Assembly: GCA_947478925.1 (NCBI GenBank)
Contig: CANJXY010000012.1
Coordinates: forward strand, 1-39,203
Reading direction: 5' to 3'
DNA: 39,203 nucleotides
Source: Hyphomonadaceae bacterium
GTDB taxonomy: Bacteria; Pseudomonadota; Alphaproteobacteria; Caulobacterales; Hyphomonadaceae
Notes under the pieces: model-generated
What the model was told of the DNA's origin: nothing
What the model saw: only the letters and a program-made list of their open reading frames with translations
Database searches by the model: none
Position numbers and translations under genes: made by a program
Shown here: positions 16,457 through 25,729 of the stretch, one piece after another
How the letters are laid out: each line of letters begins with the position of its first letter
Position numbering within the stretch: the stretch's first letter is position 1

Positions 16457-17695
16457 ATGACGGAAGCCTGGATCATCGACACCACCCGAACGCCGCGTGG
16501 CATTGGCCGTGTCGGAAAAGGCGCCTTGGCTGACATGCACCCGCAGCATCTCGGCGCCACCGTCCTGAAGGCGCTTGCCGAGCGTAACGACGTCAACACG
16601 GCCGATGTTGACGACATCATCTGGGGCACCTCGACCCAGACCGGCAAACAGGGCCGCGACCTCGGTCGCATGGCCGCGCTCGACGCCGGTTACGACGTAC
16701 GCGCTTCGGGCGTGACCATCGACCGCTTCTGCGGCTCGGGCATCACCTCGGTGAACCTCGCCGCCGCGACCATCATGTCGGGCATGTCCGATCTCATGAT
16801 CGCAGGCGGCACCGAAATGATGAGCTACACGGCTGCCTCCGCCGATCCGAAAGCGCCGCCATTCATCGACGCCGGCAACCTCCGCCTGCGCGCTCGCCAT
16901 CCGCAGAGCCATCAGGGCGTCTGCGCCGATGCGATCGCCACGCTCGAAGGCATTTCACGTGAAGACCTTGATGCGCTCGCCCTTGAAAGCCAGGTACGCG
17001 CCGACAAAGCCATCAAGGATCGCCGCTTCGACAAGAGCCTCGTGTCTGTCCACAAGGCCGACGGATCTCTCGCCCTCGACCGCGAGGAATTTCCGCGGCC
17101 GCAAACCACCGCTGAAGGCCTCGCCGGTCTGAAGCCCGCCTTCGAGATGCTGGCTGAAGTCCCGCTCAACGAGCAGGGCGAAACCTATGGCGGTCTTATC
17201 CGTCAGGTTTATCCCGACCTGAAGATCAAGCATGTGCACCACGCCGGCAACTCGTCCGGGGTCGTAGACGGCGCCGCCGCGATCCTGCTGGCCTCGCCGG
17301 ACTATGCGAAGAAGCACGGCATGAAGCCGCGTGCCCGTGTCCTCGCCATGGCCAACATGGGCGACAGCCCGACATTGATGCTCAACGCGCCAGTCCCTGC
17401 CGCGCTGAAAGTGCTCGCGAAAGCGGGTCTCACTGTTGACGATATCGACCTCTTCGAGATCAACGAAGCCTTCGCAGTCGTCGCCGAGAAATTCATCCGC
17501 GACCTCAAGCTCGACCGCAACAAGGTCAATGTGAATGGCGGCGCCATGGCCCTCGGCCACCCGATCGGCGCGACCGGCTCCATTCTCATCGGCACGATCC
17601 TCGACGAGCTCGAACGCCGCGACCTCAAGCGCGGCCTCGTCACAATGTGCGCCGCCGGAGGCATGGCGCCCGCGATCATCATCGAGCGCATGTGA
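16457..17695 (+). CDS. acetyl-CoA C-acyltransferase (thiolase)
   Basis: Thiolase of 412 residues that cleaves 3-ketoacyl-CoA to acetyl-CoA and a shortened acyl-CoA, or condenses acetyl-CoA. The nucleophile Cys92 lies in IDRFCGSGITSVNLAAA. The catalytic His368 lies in GGAMALGHPIGATGS, and the second Cys398 lies in VTMCAAGGMAPAIII. FEINEAFAVV is also present. The CAAGGMAPA form, in place of CxGGGxG, is common in degradative thiolases. GGAG precedes the ATG by about nine bases. Together with the upstream hydratase/isomerase it probably forms a beta-oxidation-type operon; no dehydrogenase is encoded beside them. Confidence 0.94.
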   Translation: MTEAWIIDTTRTPRGIGRVGKGALADMHPQHLGATVLKALAERNDVNTADVDDIIWGTSTQTGKQGRDLGRMAALDAGYDVRASGVTIDRFCGSGITSVNLAAATIMSGMSDLMIAGGTEMMSYTAASADPKAPPFIDAGNLRLRARHPQSHQGVCADAIATLEGISREDLDALALESQVRADKAIKDRRFDKSLVSVHKADGSLALDREEFPRPQTTAEGLAGLKPAFEMLAEVPLNEQGETYGGLIRQVYPDLKIKHVHHAGNSSGVVDGAAAILLASPDYAKKHGMKPRARVLAMANMGDSPTLMLNAPVPAALKVLAKAGLTVDDIDLFEINEAFAVVAEKFIRDLKLDRNKVNVNGGAMALGHPIGATGSILIGTILDELERRDLKRGLVTMCAAGGMAPAIIIERM

Positions 17696-18023
17696 TGTGA
17701 GGTCTGAGCTGGATTGCAACGACCGGGCACGGTCACTTGAGACCGCGAGCGCTGCGCGTGTCCAAAGCTCTCTCAGTTCAGATCAACCTGCAGGCGAAAT
17801 CGTTGCCATGCTAGCGATCTTGACCGCGCGGGTGAGGAGCCGGATGCTGTTGTCGCTACGCGTGTGATCACCGCCGAACCGGCTGGACGCACGTTTGGTG
17901 CAAATGCGCGTTCGCGGATGGCGCCTCCCTGTCCATCCCCGTGAGCCGAATACGGCCTACGCATGTTTGCTGAGACACCTGCTGGCAAAGAACCGGCGGG
18001 AGCGGGAAGCAAGGGAGGAAGTA
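17696..18023. other. intergenic region upstream of the TonB-dependent receptor
   Basis: About 330 bases between the thiolase and the receptor. The receptor's reading frame is open back to 17895, but that upstream part (WRLPVHPREPN...) does not look like protein of this family and precedes a better start. I see no tRNA, strong terminator or clear promoter. It probably holds the receptor's promoter and 5' leader. Confidence 0.5.
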
Positions 18024-20585
18024 GTGAACATCAAGCTGCATCTGGCGGCGAGTCTGATCGCGATCAGCATCGCCCTGCCAGCATTCGGACAAGAGACACC
18101 GCAAACAGAGCAGGCCGATCGAGGCCGCGATGTGGTCGTCGTTACCGCCAACAAGCGCGAAGAGACTGTCCAGGATATCGCCGTTGCTGTTACGGCCATC
18201 ACGGCCGAGAACAAGCAGGAGCTCGGCATCATCACGGTGACCGACCTCACCAACGTGACGCCGGGCCTGTCCTATACGCCCGGCAATGAGCGCGTGACGT
18301 TGCGCGGTATCGGCCGCCTCACAAACTCCTTCGGCGCGGATCCCGGAGTTGCGAACTATAATGACGGTATCTACACCGCATTCGCCGTTTTTGCCGGCAA
18401 GGACCCCTTGATGATTGATCGCGTCGAGGTGCTGCGTGGGCCGCAGGGCACGCTGTATGGCCGTAATGCCATCGGCGGCGCCATCAACACCATCTCGAAG
18501 CGCCCGTCCGACACCTTCCAGGTCGACGCAGTCGTCGGCGGGGGCAGCTTCGGGTACCAGAAGTTCGGTGTTGCGGTGACGGGTCCGATCAACGACTCGC
18601 TCCGCTATCGGGCTACGGGCTTTCGTGAGAAACGCGAAGGCATCGATCCCAACTACGGCTCCAGCAGCAAGGAAGGATGGGGCATCGATGATACCTATCT
18701 CGAACTGCAGCTCGAAGGTGATTTCGGCGACCGATTCAACTGGTGGCTCAAGGTTGCCGACTACGAATTCAACAAGGCCGGCCCTCCGGGCGGCCGCACC
18801 GCATCCTTCAGCACGGCGCCGTTCGTCACGAAGGTCCCGTCCGAAAACTTCTTCCTAACCGGATCGCTGACGCCGAACCCGGCCTTCGCCTTCACGGGTG
18901 ATCCCTCGGTCACAGGTTTCACGCAGACCGGCAACCGCCGGGACAACCCGTTCGCCACCAATCGCGAGCACGCCTACAACGAAAACATCCCGGCCGTGGC
19001 TCATCTGCCCAAGTATGACGAGGCGATCCTCGAAGCGACGTATTCGATGGATACGTTCGATATCAAGTATACGGGCGGGTACACATTCTACGATTACCTG
19101 CTTGATGGCGATGCTGACGGTACGCCGGTCACGTCGGTGACCTACAACGCCGTGACGGACATCGCGCCGTTCGAAGGCTGCGAGGCGGTACCGATCGGCG
19201 CACCGACATCCGTGGCTGGCCCGTGCGCTATCGGCAGTGCGTCCAAGACGCTGCATCCCAATGTGCGCAACCTCTATCGCGAGAGCCGTTCGTTCTTCTC
19301 GAACGAGATCAACCTGATCTCGACCACGACGGGCCCCCTGCAATGGCTCTTCGGCGCCTACCAGTATCAGGAAAACTCGGACCAGCCTGGCCAGATCCAG
19401 ACACTGGACGACGAGCCGCTGGCGGATTTCTATGTTGATCCGACGCTGGGCGTGGTCGCCAACCCGAACCGCTATCTGCAGTACTTCCGCAACACGAGCC
19501 TGTTCAACGCTTACGGCGTCTATGGACAGATCGACTACGACATCAATCAACAGCTCAAGGTCACAGGCGGCCTGCGCTGGTCGAAGGATGTGAAGGAGTC
19601 CAAGGAAGAGGGGTTCCTCGCCTGCTACGTCATCTGCGGGTTCGATTATCTCAACTTTACGCAGATCGCTTTCGGTGGCGTGCCGAATACAACCTTCGAC
19701 GATCGTGGCTTTGCTGTTCGCCGGCTCAACGGATCGTGGGAGGCCGTCACAGGCACGGCTGGCCTCGAATACCGGCCGTATGACGACACCATGTTGTTCG
19801 CGAAATACTCGCGCGGCTACAAGGCTGGAGGCTTCAATAACCTCGGCTTCGGCGCCGAACCCTATACCGCTCCGGAGTTTGTCGACGCGCTCGAGGGCGG
19901 CTGGAAGCAGACCTGGGCCGACTGGGGGCTTACGACCAACGCAGCCGTGTTCGCCTACAAGTATTCAGATGCCCAGGCGCCGTTGACCGTGGTCACTGTC
20001 GATCCGACCACCCAGGCCCAGACCGAGTTCTCCCGCTTCGTGAACCTGCCGGAAGTGCAGACCACGGGCTTCGAGCTCGAATCCAACTGGAATCCGATTG
20101 ATCCGCTGAACATCGGCTTCACCTATGCGTATCTCAACGCCGAGGTGACCAAATCGGATGAGTACGCTGACGCTTCGCGTGGCCCGGGTGACCCGCTCCG
20201 CGTCCGTTCGGTGAAAGGCAACACGCTGTCACAGACGCCGAAGGAGAAGGTCGCGCTCAACGCATCCTACCGCTTCGACATGGCGGACGGATCGTACTTC
20301 CTCCCGACGGCCTCCTACTCGTGGCGGGATGCGTTCTACGACACCTTCTTCAACAACCCGAAGGAGAGGGCGCCGTCCTACAGCAACCTCGATGCCCGCC
20401 TGAACTGGTACTCGCCCGACAAGAAGCTTTCGGTCACCGCCTGGATCCGTAACCTGACCGACGAAGACCAGAACACAAGCGTCTCGGCCGACACGTTCCG
20501 ACCTTCAGATGGCGTTGGCTACCAGACCTATTCCTACTCGATGCCCCGCATGCTTGGACTCGACGTGATCTTCCACTTCGAGTGA
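18024..20585 (+). CDS. TonB-dependent outer-membrane receptor
   Basis: Outer-membrane receptor of 853 residues that takes up a substrate with energy from TonB. It has a signal peptide (LAASLIAISIALPAFGQ), then a TonB-box/plug start DVVVVTANKREETVQDIAV, and plug motifs NVTPGLSYTPGNERVTLRGI and IDRVEVLRGPQGTLYGRNAI followed by GGAINTISKRPSD. The C-terminal barrel ends in the expected aromatic pattern (GLDVIFHFE). GTG at 18024 is the best start because AGGGAGGA lies just upstream and it gives the signal peptide. This subgroup in Caulobacterales and sphingomonads often imports carbohydrates, aromatic or terpenoid compounds rather than iron. A carotenoid-cleavage-type oxygenase is the next gene, convergent, which hints at, but does not prove, a hydrophobic substrate. 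Confidence 0.93.
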   Translation: MNIKLHLAASLIAISIALPAFGQETPQTEQADRGRDVVVVTANKREETVQDIAVAVTAITAENKQELGIITVTDLTNVTPGLSYTPGNERVTLRGIGRLTNSFGADPGVANYNDGIYTAFAVFAGKDPLMIDRVEVLRGPQGTLYGRNAIGGAINTISKRPSDTFQVDAVVGGGSFGYQKFGVAVTGPINDSLRYRATGFREKREGIDPNYGSSSKEGWGIDDTYLELQLEGDFGDRFNWWLKVADYEFNKAGPPGGRTASFSTAPFVTKVPSENFFLTGSLTPNPAFAFTGDPSVTGFTQTGNRRDNPFATNREHAYNENIPAVAHLPKYDEAILEATYSMDTFDIKYTGGYTFYDYLLDGDADGTPVTSVTYNAVTDIAPFEGCEAVPIGAPTSVAGPCAIGSASKTLHPNVRNLYRESRSFFSNEINLISTTTGPLQWLFGAYQYQENSDQPGQIQTLDDEPLADFYVDPTLGVVANPNRYLQYFRNTSLFNAYGVYGQIDYDINQQLKVTGGLRWSKDVKESKEEGFLACYVICGFDYLNFTQIAFGGVPNTTFDDRGFAVRRLNGSWEAVTGTAGLEYRPYDDTMLFAKYSRGYKAGGFNNLGFGAEPYTAPEFVDALEGGWKQTWADWGLTTNAAVFAYKYSDAQAPLTVVTVDPTTQAQTEFSRFVNLPEVQTTGFELESNWNPIDPLNIGFTYAYLNAEVTKSDEYADASRGPGDPLRVRSVKGNTLSQTPKEKVALNASYRFDMADGSYFLPTASYSWRDAFYDTFFNNPKERAPSYSNLDARLNWYSPDKKLSVTAWIRNLTDEDQNTSVSADTFRPSDGVGYQTYSYSMPRMLGLDVIFHFE

Positions 20586-20614
20586 TCGGGCCTATCAGTC
20601 TCAGGAACCAACAG

Positions 20615-20646
20615 CGCCGGCTCCCAAAAAGGGCCGGCGTTTTTTT
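20615..20646 (+). terminator. rho-independent terminator after the TonB-dependent receptor
   Basis: A G/C-rich inverted repeat, CGCCGG...CCC, loop AAAAA, then GGG CCGGCG (arms 20615-20625 and 20631-20639), is followed directly by seven T (20640-20646). It starts 30 bases after the receptor stop. The shape and T run are those of an intrinsic terminator for the receptor transcript. Confidence 0.88.
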
Positions 20647-20869
20647 GCCCGCTCGCAATGCACCAGTCCTCGTCCGGCGGCAGTCATGCACCTCTGGAAG
20701 GAGAATGGTCCCGAGTGGATGACTTCAACACCTGCACCCCGGAGAGCGCGACGCGTCCTCAAAGATCCTTGTGCTGCGGAGGCGCGAAGATGAGGGATGG
20801 GGTTCAGTGTCGATCCCGCATTCCAAGGCGCCATGGAAGTGCGATTCATCGGGCCGGACAGTCGGACAA

Positions 20870-22207
20870 CTAGGCCTGCAAGGGTATCCAGCTGCCGTGC
20901 GCGCCGTAGGGCACGCGCTCAGGCAGATGGATGGTCGCCACCGGCGGTGAACCGAATTTCTGCGCATCCACGATCACAAATTTCGACTTCCCGCTCGCTT
21001 CATCGTGGCAGATAGTCATGACCCAGCCTTCGTCCTCGCCCGCGCCACCGGGCACAAAAACGGGCTCCCCGCCGCGCACGTTCGCGCCAAGTTCATGGGT
21101 AACCCGCGAGCCATCGCGAAGGTCGTACTTGAAGAGCTGCGGGCCGTAGATGGGCTCCTCCGAGTTGCCTTCACCCTTGAGCGACATGAGATAGCCATAA
21201 CGGGCATTCAGCCCCACGCGACTTTCGTTCACACGCCCGAAATCACCGGCCCGGTCATCGATCTGGTCCTCCGTGACTGTTCCGGCGTCGAGATCGATGG
21301 TCCAGCGCCAGAGCCTGGCCACGTTTGAGTAGTCATTTGAATCTGCGCCAAAGGCGGACGCCATTTTCGAGACATGCATGACGATGCGGTTGCCATCCTC
21401 AAACGCATTCACCGAATGGAAAACATAGCAGGGCTCGATGGGGAACCACCGCACGTCGCGATTGCCGCCATTGCGCGGCATCACGCCCAGCCGCGCGCCG
21501 GCCGACGCATCAAACTTGTAGGGCATACCGGAGGCGATAAGCTCCCGCTTGAACAGCAAGGGCAGGTCCATGAAGATCACGTGGTTCCGGGTGATGCTGA
21601 AATCGTGCATCATGACCATGTTGGGGATGTCGATCCCCTCGATCTGCTTCAACTGTCCGTCAGCGCCCACGCGGATGTAGTGCAGGAATGGCGGCGCAAA
21701 CGCGAAATAGGAAAACGCCAGCAGTTCGCCAGTTTCCGGGCAGACCTTCGGGTGCGCTGTCATCGAGCAGGTTAGCGCGCCATTGTAGTTCTGGTAGCCC
21801 AGCGTGTTGAGATCCTGGTCGATCAACCAGGGCCAGGAGCTTTCGTTCAGGCAAAGGATCTGTCGCCCATGTGCAAGCACATGCGTGTTGCCCGTGCCGC
21901 GCGCCAGCTCGCGCGGCGCAGTCACCGGCCGTTCGATGGGGTCGGTTATGTTCGGGGTCTGCACAAACCGATTGCGATACCACTCCGCCTTGCCGTGCCG
22001 GAGGCGGATGCCGTGTACCATTCCGTCACCGAGGAACCAGTGCGGCGAGCTTCCCGATTTCGGATTGGGTCCGGTGCGGATGTAGGTGCCGCTCAGCTCG
22101 GGCGGGATCGACCCCTCGACCTGAAGCCCGGAAGCGGTTCGCTCCTGGAGAAGCGGCGCCCAGTTGCCTCTCAGGTGCCAGGGCAAGGTCGAAGCGGTGT
22201 CTGCCAT
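20870..22207 (-). CDS. carotenoid-cleavage-type (RPE65-family) oxygenase
   Basis: Non-haem iron dioxygenase of the carotenoid/lignostilbene cleavage family, 445 residues. The four iron-binding histidines of the seven-blade propeller are visible at His152 (TAHPKV), His201 (MMHDFSIT), His264 (YVFHSVNAFEDG) and His437 (YGAHGSWIP). The N-terminal VEGSIPPELSGTYIRTGPNP and HWFLGDGMVHGIRL are diagnostic. The ATG at 22207 fits the family start; the extra 24 codons upstream look non-coding. Substrate is not predictable: carotenoids, apocarotenoids and stilbenes are the known options. It faces the TonB-dependent receptor tail to tail. Confidence 0.94.
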   Translation of the reverse strand: MADTASTLPWHLRGNWAPLLQERTASGLQVEGSIPPELSGTYIRTGPNPKSGSSPHWFLGDGMVHGIRLRHGKAEWYRNRFVQTPNITDPIERPVTAPRELARGTGNTHVLAHGRQILCLNESSWPWLIDQDLNTLGYQNYNGALTCSMTAHPKVCPETGELLAFSYFAFAPPFLHYIRVGADGQLKQIEGIDIPNMVMMHDFSITRNHVIFMDLPLLFKRELIASGMPYKFDASAGARLGVMPRNGGNRDVRWFPIEPCYVFHSVNAFEDGNRIVMHVSKMASAFGADSNDYSNVARLWRWTIDLDAGTVTEDQIDDRAGDFGRVNESRVGLNARYGYLMSLKGEGNSEEPIYGPQLFKYDLRDGSRVTHELGANVRGGEPVFVPGGAGEDEGWVMTICHDEASGKSKFVIVDAQKFGSPPVATIHLPERVPYGAHGSWIPLQA

Positions 22208-22426
22208 ACGAGATCTAAGCCCCTTGTTGAAGACGATCGCTTTCGGGCCGAACCTAGACGCCCGATGTGCGCCGGACAAGGCAACCCAAGCCTGCCGCTC
22301 AACTGGTCCCGGTTGCGGGCGCTCGCCTTGGTTGGGTCGGGAGGAACCGTCGTGGACAAGAAGGCTACCGATGACTTGAGCACCTTGCCGGCCAGTAACC
22401 GCCGAATATTGGTGTCCGTTGCGGAC

Positions 22427-22948
22427 TCACAATCGTCGTGCAGCCACAGCCCTCGACATCAGGTTCTTGACGCCAAATCGGTGAAACGGGGCGATAAAGA
22501 ACAGATAGACCTTGCCTGCCAGGTTATGGACGGTGCAGACGGTCGATACCGTCACGCATGCGGCGTCATCGTCTGTGCGCTTCAGCACTGACAGCCTGAA
22601 GTCCAGGTGCCTGTTGTTTCGCCCAGCCACGATCTCATTTTGGCTGATGGAGAAGATCGGCCAGGGACCAATCCGATCACCGACGGCATAGGTACTGCGA
22701 ACCTCGGGATTCAAGATTTCTGCAACGGTCGGAACTTCCAGCCCCGCCAGCTTGGCGATGGCGTTGCGGGAGATCAGCGCTAGCTTTACGTAGAGCGGAG
22801 CGTGGCCGAAGAGGGCGAAGAAGACATCGACGATCCCAAGGTCCTGGCGGGAAAGAGGCGCGCGGTAAGAATCGCAAAAGTACGCTGCCTCGACCATGCG
22901 GCGACAAAGCGCGCTGTCCTTCGGTATGCCGCAGTCGATGATGGACAT
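22427..22948 (-). CDS. DUF2867-like protein
   Basis: A protein of 173 residues that fits the DUF2867 pattern by reading: DSYRAPLSRQDLGIVDVFFA, LFGHAPLYVKLALISRNAIA, KLAGLEV, then IGPWPIFSISQNEIVAGRNN, RHLDFRLSVLK and a C-terminal VHNLAGKVYLFFIAPFHRFG. It probably adopts a SRPBCC/coenzyme-Q-binding-like fold, as do related small proteins, but this is inference. GAGGGG precedes the ATG at 22948; the upstream open frame to 23086 is not counted. The function is unknown. It is the gene upstream of the oxygenase on the same strand, 219 bases away. Confidence 0.72.
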   Translation of the reverse strand: MSIIDCGIPKDSALCRRMVEAAYFCDSYRAPLSRQDLGIVDVFFALFGHAPLYVKLALISRNAIAKLAGLEVPTVAEILNPEVRSTYAVGDRIGPWPIFSISQNEIVAGRNNRHLDFRLSVLKRTDDDAACVTVSTVCTVHNLAGKVYLFFIAPFHRFGVKNLMSRAVAARRL

Positions 22949-23238
22949 GCCAATCCCCTCGGGTAGCGCTCCAACACCGCAGGTCCCGGCTGGTCGGTCA
23001 AGACCTTGCCGTTTTGGCGGTCCGATCAGCGGCAGGCGGGGACTACGGACGCCGCGCCAACCCAATCCACCAGAATGGACATCCACTTTGGAGCGGCCGC
23101 GCCGTCAGAGCCCGAAGTGCTGCGACCGGCCTCAATGAGGCGAAGAACGCCGTTCGAGCTGGCGGCGCGCGCGGGCTGTTCTGCAGCGCCGCCGCCGCTC
23201 GTTCATGCGTGCTGGCAGGGCAGAGGGCGGTCCATGGC

Positions 23239-25275
23239 TCAGAGCAGGTCGCGCGGGATGATTGTTGTCGAGGTGCGTGCGAAGACCTCGGCTCCCCGTT
23301 CCGTAGCGCGAAGCGATTCCTCCAACGTGAAGGATGCTCCATCTGACGTGAGACGGTAACTCGCTTCGACGGCGCAGTCCCAGTCGTCGCGGCGCCAGGT
23401 GCTGCGCTTGCGCTCGCGCCATTCGGGGGCGCCGCCAGCGGTCGTGATCCCGTTGTACGCATCACTGTCGGGCCCAAGTTCAATGTCCGCTGACTCGATG
23501 CGGAAGGGTACGCGGGGACTGGAGGTCGTGTGAACAAGGCGGCCAGAGGCATCGGCCGTGGGTGGCGCGTAAGGCGGCGGGGGCGCGCCCTCCCGACGCA
23601 GATCTTCGAGCGCAAGGGGCTCGGCTTCGATGGCGCGCGTGGGAAGATCGAGCGTGGAGACGCCAGTGTGGAGCGTGAGCGTAGGTTGAGCCGGCGTGGG
23701 CCACAGGACCGGCCATAGGCTCGTGGAGATCGCGACGCGGATGCGCGAACCTGGGTTGAAGCGGTGGGCGACGGCACGCAAGGAGATGGGGATGTCGTAG
23801 ATCTGGCCGGGCGTGAGCGGCGTTGGCGCGGACATGGACTCGCGGCGCGTGAGATTTAGAGCTGCCCATGTAACCAGCCAGCTTGTTCCATCAGGCTTCA
23901 CTTCGCAGAGCCGGAGCACAATCTGGGTAATGGGCGTATCGGATGTGAGACGTAGATGGGCTTTGGCCGTGCCAAGAACCTCCAGCGGGGCGTCGAGCTG
24001 CGCTGTATCGAAGGTCAGACACAGCCTGTCGTCAGCGGACTGATCGATCGGGGGAAGGTCAAGCCATTCGGGCTTGGTGGCGCCGACGATGGCGATATCG
24101 TGGTGAGTGAGTTGGGTTGCGGGCGCGGGTTTTGAATCCAGCGTCCGCAGATTGAGATGAAAGCGCTGCATTGCGGGCGTCGCGGGCCAACGCGGTTCGG
24201 CGATCCAGCGGCCAGGTATCGGGTTTGCACCGGTTTCGGCGACGGTGGCGTAGGGCATGAAGGCGCGAAGATCCGGCTCGTCCATGATGCCGGTAGAATC
24301 GCTCATCAACCACTGGCGCCACCAACGCACCTCCTCCCGCGCCCAGGCCAGACCGATGGGGCGCGCGAGGTTGGGATAGGTGTGACCCCACGGGCCGATG
24401 ATGGCCTTTGTCGGCGAGGTGAGGCTTGCAAGCAGGCGGAGGACAGGTTCGCAGTAGGTGTCGCTCCAACCGCTGGCCAGAAGGGCGGGGACATTGATGT
24501 CGGCATAGGAATTCGAGACGGAGCCGCGGCGCCAGTAGGCATCATCGCGCTGGTGTTGCGTCCAGGTGGCGAGTATGGGCGGCGTTGCATCGAGCCGCTG
24601 TTTCCACATGTCACGCCAGGCATCGCCGACAATGGCTGGATCGGGCGGGCCTGCCATCACAACCTTGAACAGGACGCCCCACTGGAAATTGGCGTGGGCG
24701 AGCGAGCCGCCGATGTAATGAGCGTCGTCGGTGTAGCGGGTGTCGCAGCAGCCCATGGGAACGATGGCCTTGAGCGCGGGCGGGCGGCGGGCCGCGACCT
24801 GCAACGTGTTGATGCCACCCCAGGAGAGACCGCGCATGCCTACGGCGCCGCTGCACCAGTCTTGACGGGCGATCCAGGCGATGGTCTCGACGCAGTCCTC
24901 AAGCTCGGTTTCGGAATACTCGTCGGTGATGACGCCTTCTGAATCGCCTGAGCCACGAACATCAACTCGCACGAAGGCGATGCCGGCTGCCCCAAGCGTT
25001 GCGCCCCAGATGTCATCATAGGCGCGATAGAGGTCACGTTTGCGATAGGGAATGCATTCGAGTACGGCCGGGCTGCCGGCGAGCGTTTCAGGCAACCAGA
25101 TGCGGGCGGAAAGGCGCTTCCCATCACGCATGGGAATCCAGGTGTGCTCGATAACGCGAAAGGGCTGCGGCGCGGGAAGTGTCCAGCCAGTGGAAGGGAT
25201 GGTGTGGCAGGCGGCAAGCAGCGGCGTCGCAGCCGCCGTGAGGAGGACACTGCGACGTGTTGGGGTGTGGGGCAT
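23239..25275 (-). CDS. CocE/NonD-family hydrolase, likely Tat-exported lipoprotein
   Basis: Alpha/beta hydrolase of the CocE/NonD (X-Pro dipeptidyl-peptidase S15) family, 678 residues; members hydrolyse esters, amides or acylated substrates such as cephalosporins and cocaine. The nucleophile Ser151 is in GLSWGG, with Asp272 (ASGWSDTYCEP) and His298 (IGPWGHTYP) completing the triad. DVRGSGDSEG and the C-terminal jelly-roll domain (about residue 350 on) also fit. The N terminus carries twin arginines (PTRRSVLLTAAATPLLAAC) and a lipobox with Cys23, so it is probably exported folded by Tat and lipid-anchored. The ATG at 25275 is well placed. Confidence 0.92.
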   Translation of the reverse strand: MPHTPTRRSVLLTAAATPLLAACHTIPSTGWTLPAPQPFRVIEHTWIPMRDGKRLSARIWLPETLAGSPAVLECIPYRKRDLYRAYDDIWGATLGAAGIAFVRVDVRGSGDSEGVITDEYSETELEDCVETIAWIARQDWCSGAVGMRGLSWGGINTLQVAARRPPALKAIVPMGCCDTRYTDDAHYIGGSLAHANFQWGVLFKVVMAGPPDPAIVGDAWRDMWKQRLDATPPILATWTQHQRDDAYWRRGSVSNSYADINVPALLASGWSDTYCEPVLRLLASLTSPTKAIIGPWGHTYPNLARPIGLAWAREEVRWWRQWLMSDSTGIMDEPDLRAFMPYATVAETGANPIPGRWIAEPRWPATPAMQRFHLNLRTLDSKPAPATQLTHHDIAIVGATKPEWLDLPPIDQSADDRLCLTFDTAQLDAPLEVLGTAKAHLRLTSDTPITQIVLRLCEVKPDGTSWLVTWAALNLTRRESMSAPTPLTPGQIYDIPISLRAVAHRFNPGSRIRVAISTSLWPVLWPTPAQPTLTLHTGVSTLDLPTRAIEAEPLALEDLRREGAPPPPYAPPTADASGRLVHTTSSPRVPFRIESADIELGPDSDAYNGITTAGGAPEWRERKRSTWRRDDWDCAVEASYRLTSDGASFTLEESLRATERGAEVFARTSTTIIPRDLL

Positions 25276-25369
25276 GGGGACGGCACTCGCGCGATGCAGG
25301 TGGCATCGGGTTTAGCGATGGCGCCGTAAGTGTAAACTGCGCTTGAACGACCAAGCCCGCGCGGGATAG

Positions 25370-25583
25370 TCCCCGGTGCGGAAGCGACATACGCTCGAGT
25401 GGAATTGGTCCGCGCATGCAGTCGAGATCGCCGCGGCACGCAGGTTGCCGGATACCCGAAGACGATGACCGACCTATCTTGGCGAAAACCTGCCGGGATC
25501 GTTAGGGCAGGAGGACTGGCCGCGATGGAGCGCCCCGGCAATTTGGCTGCAATCACCACGTCGGCGATTTTGGGCTTAGACAC
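25370..25583 (-). pseudogene. possible amidase C-terminal remnant
   Basis: In the 454-base interval between the CocE-type gene and the histidine kinase gene, the minus strand encodes KIADVVIAAKLPGRSIAASP followed by PALTIPAGFRQD (25583 to about 25479). This resembles the C-terminal GYPALTVPAGF segment of amidase-signature enzymes. About 30 bases on, the similarity seems to continue in another frame (GNLRAAAISTACADQF), as if after a frameshift. No catalytic part is present. The remaining interval holds no recognisable gene. The similarity is from memory and short, so it may be chance. Confidence 0.28.
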
Positions 25584-25729
25584 TCAGGGCAGATCAAATC
25601 TCTCAGGATCAATGCGTAAGGGCAGTCGCACAGATCGCTGAACGCCGGGACGCCGCCATGAGATAACACGCCAGCAGGCCAAGACCGCCCGACCAGTCCT
25701 TCGCGGACCGATCAGCCCGCTGGTCTCGC

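Noticed and set aside
17895-18023. 43-residue N-terminal extension of the TonB-dependent receptor
   Set aside because: It would bury the signal peptide, and GTG 18024 has a strong ribosome site.
20658-20873. Plus-strand ORF of 71 residues after the receptor terminator
   Set aside because: It has no recognised similarity, is rich in Arg, Ser and Cys, and follows a terminator with no visible promoter; I treat 20647-20869 as non-coding.
23043-23777. Long minus-strand ORF of 244 residues overlapping the CocE-type gene
   Set aside because: Rich in Arg, Ala, Pro and Ser in the pattern of an out-of-frame shadow; it lies largely inside a well-supported gene on the same strand.
25590-25640. AATCTCTCAGGA followed by AAGGGCAG, resembling the 3' half of a glycine riboswitch
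   Set aside because: No matching GGAGAG 5' half is seen in the preceding 250 bases and no plus-strand gene follows; the next gene is on the minus strand.
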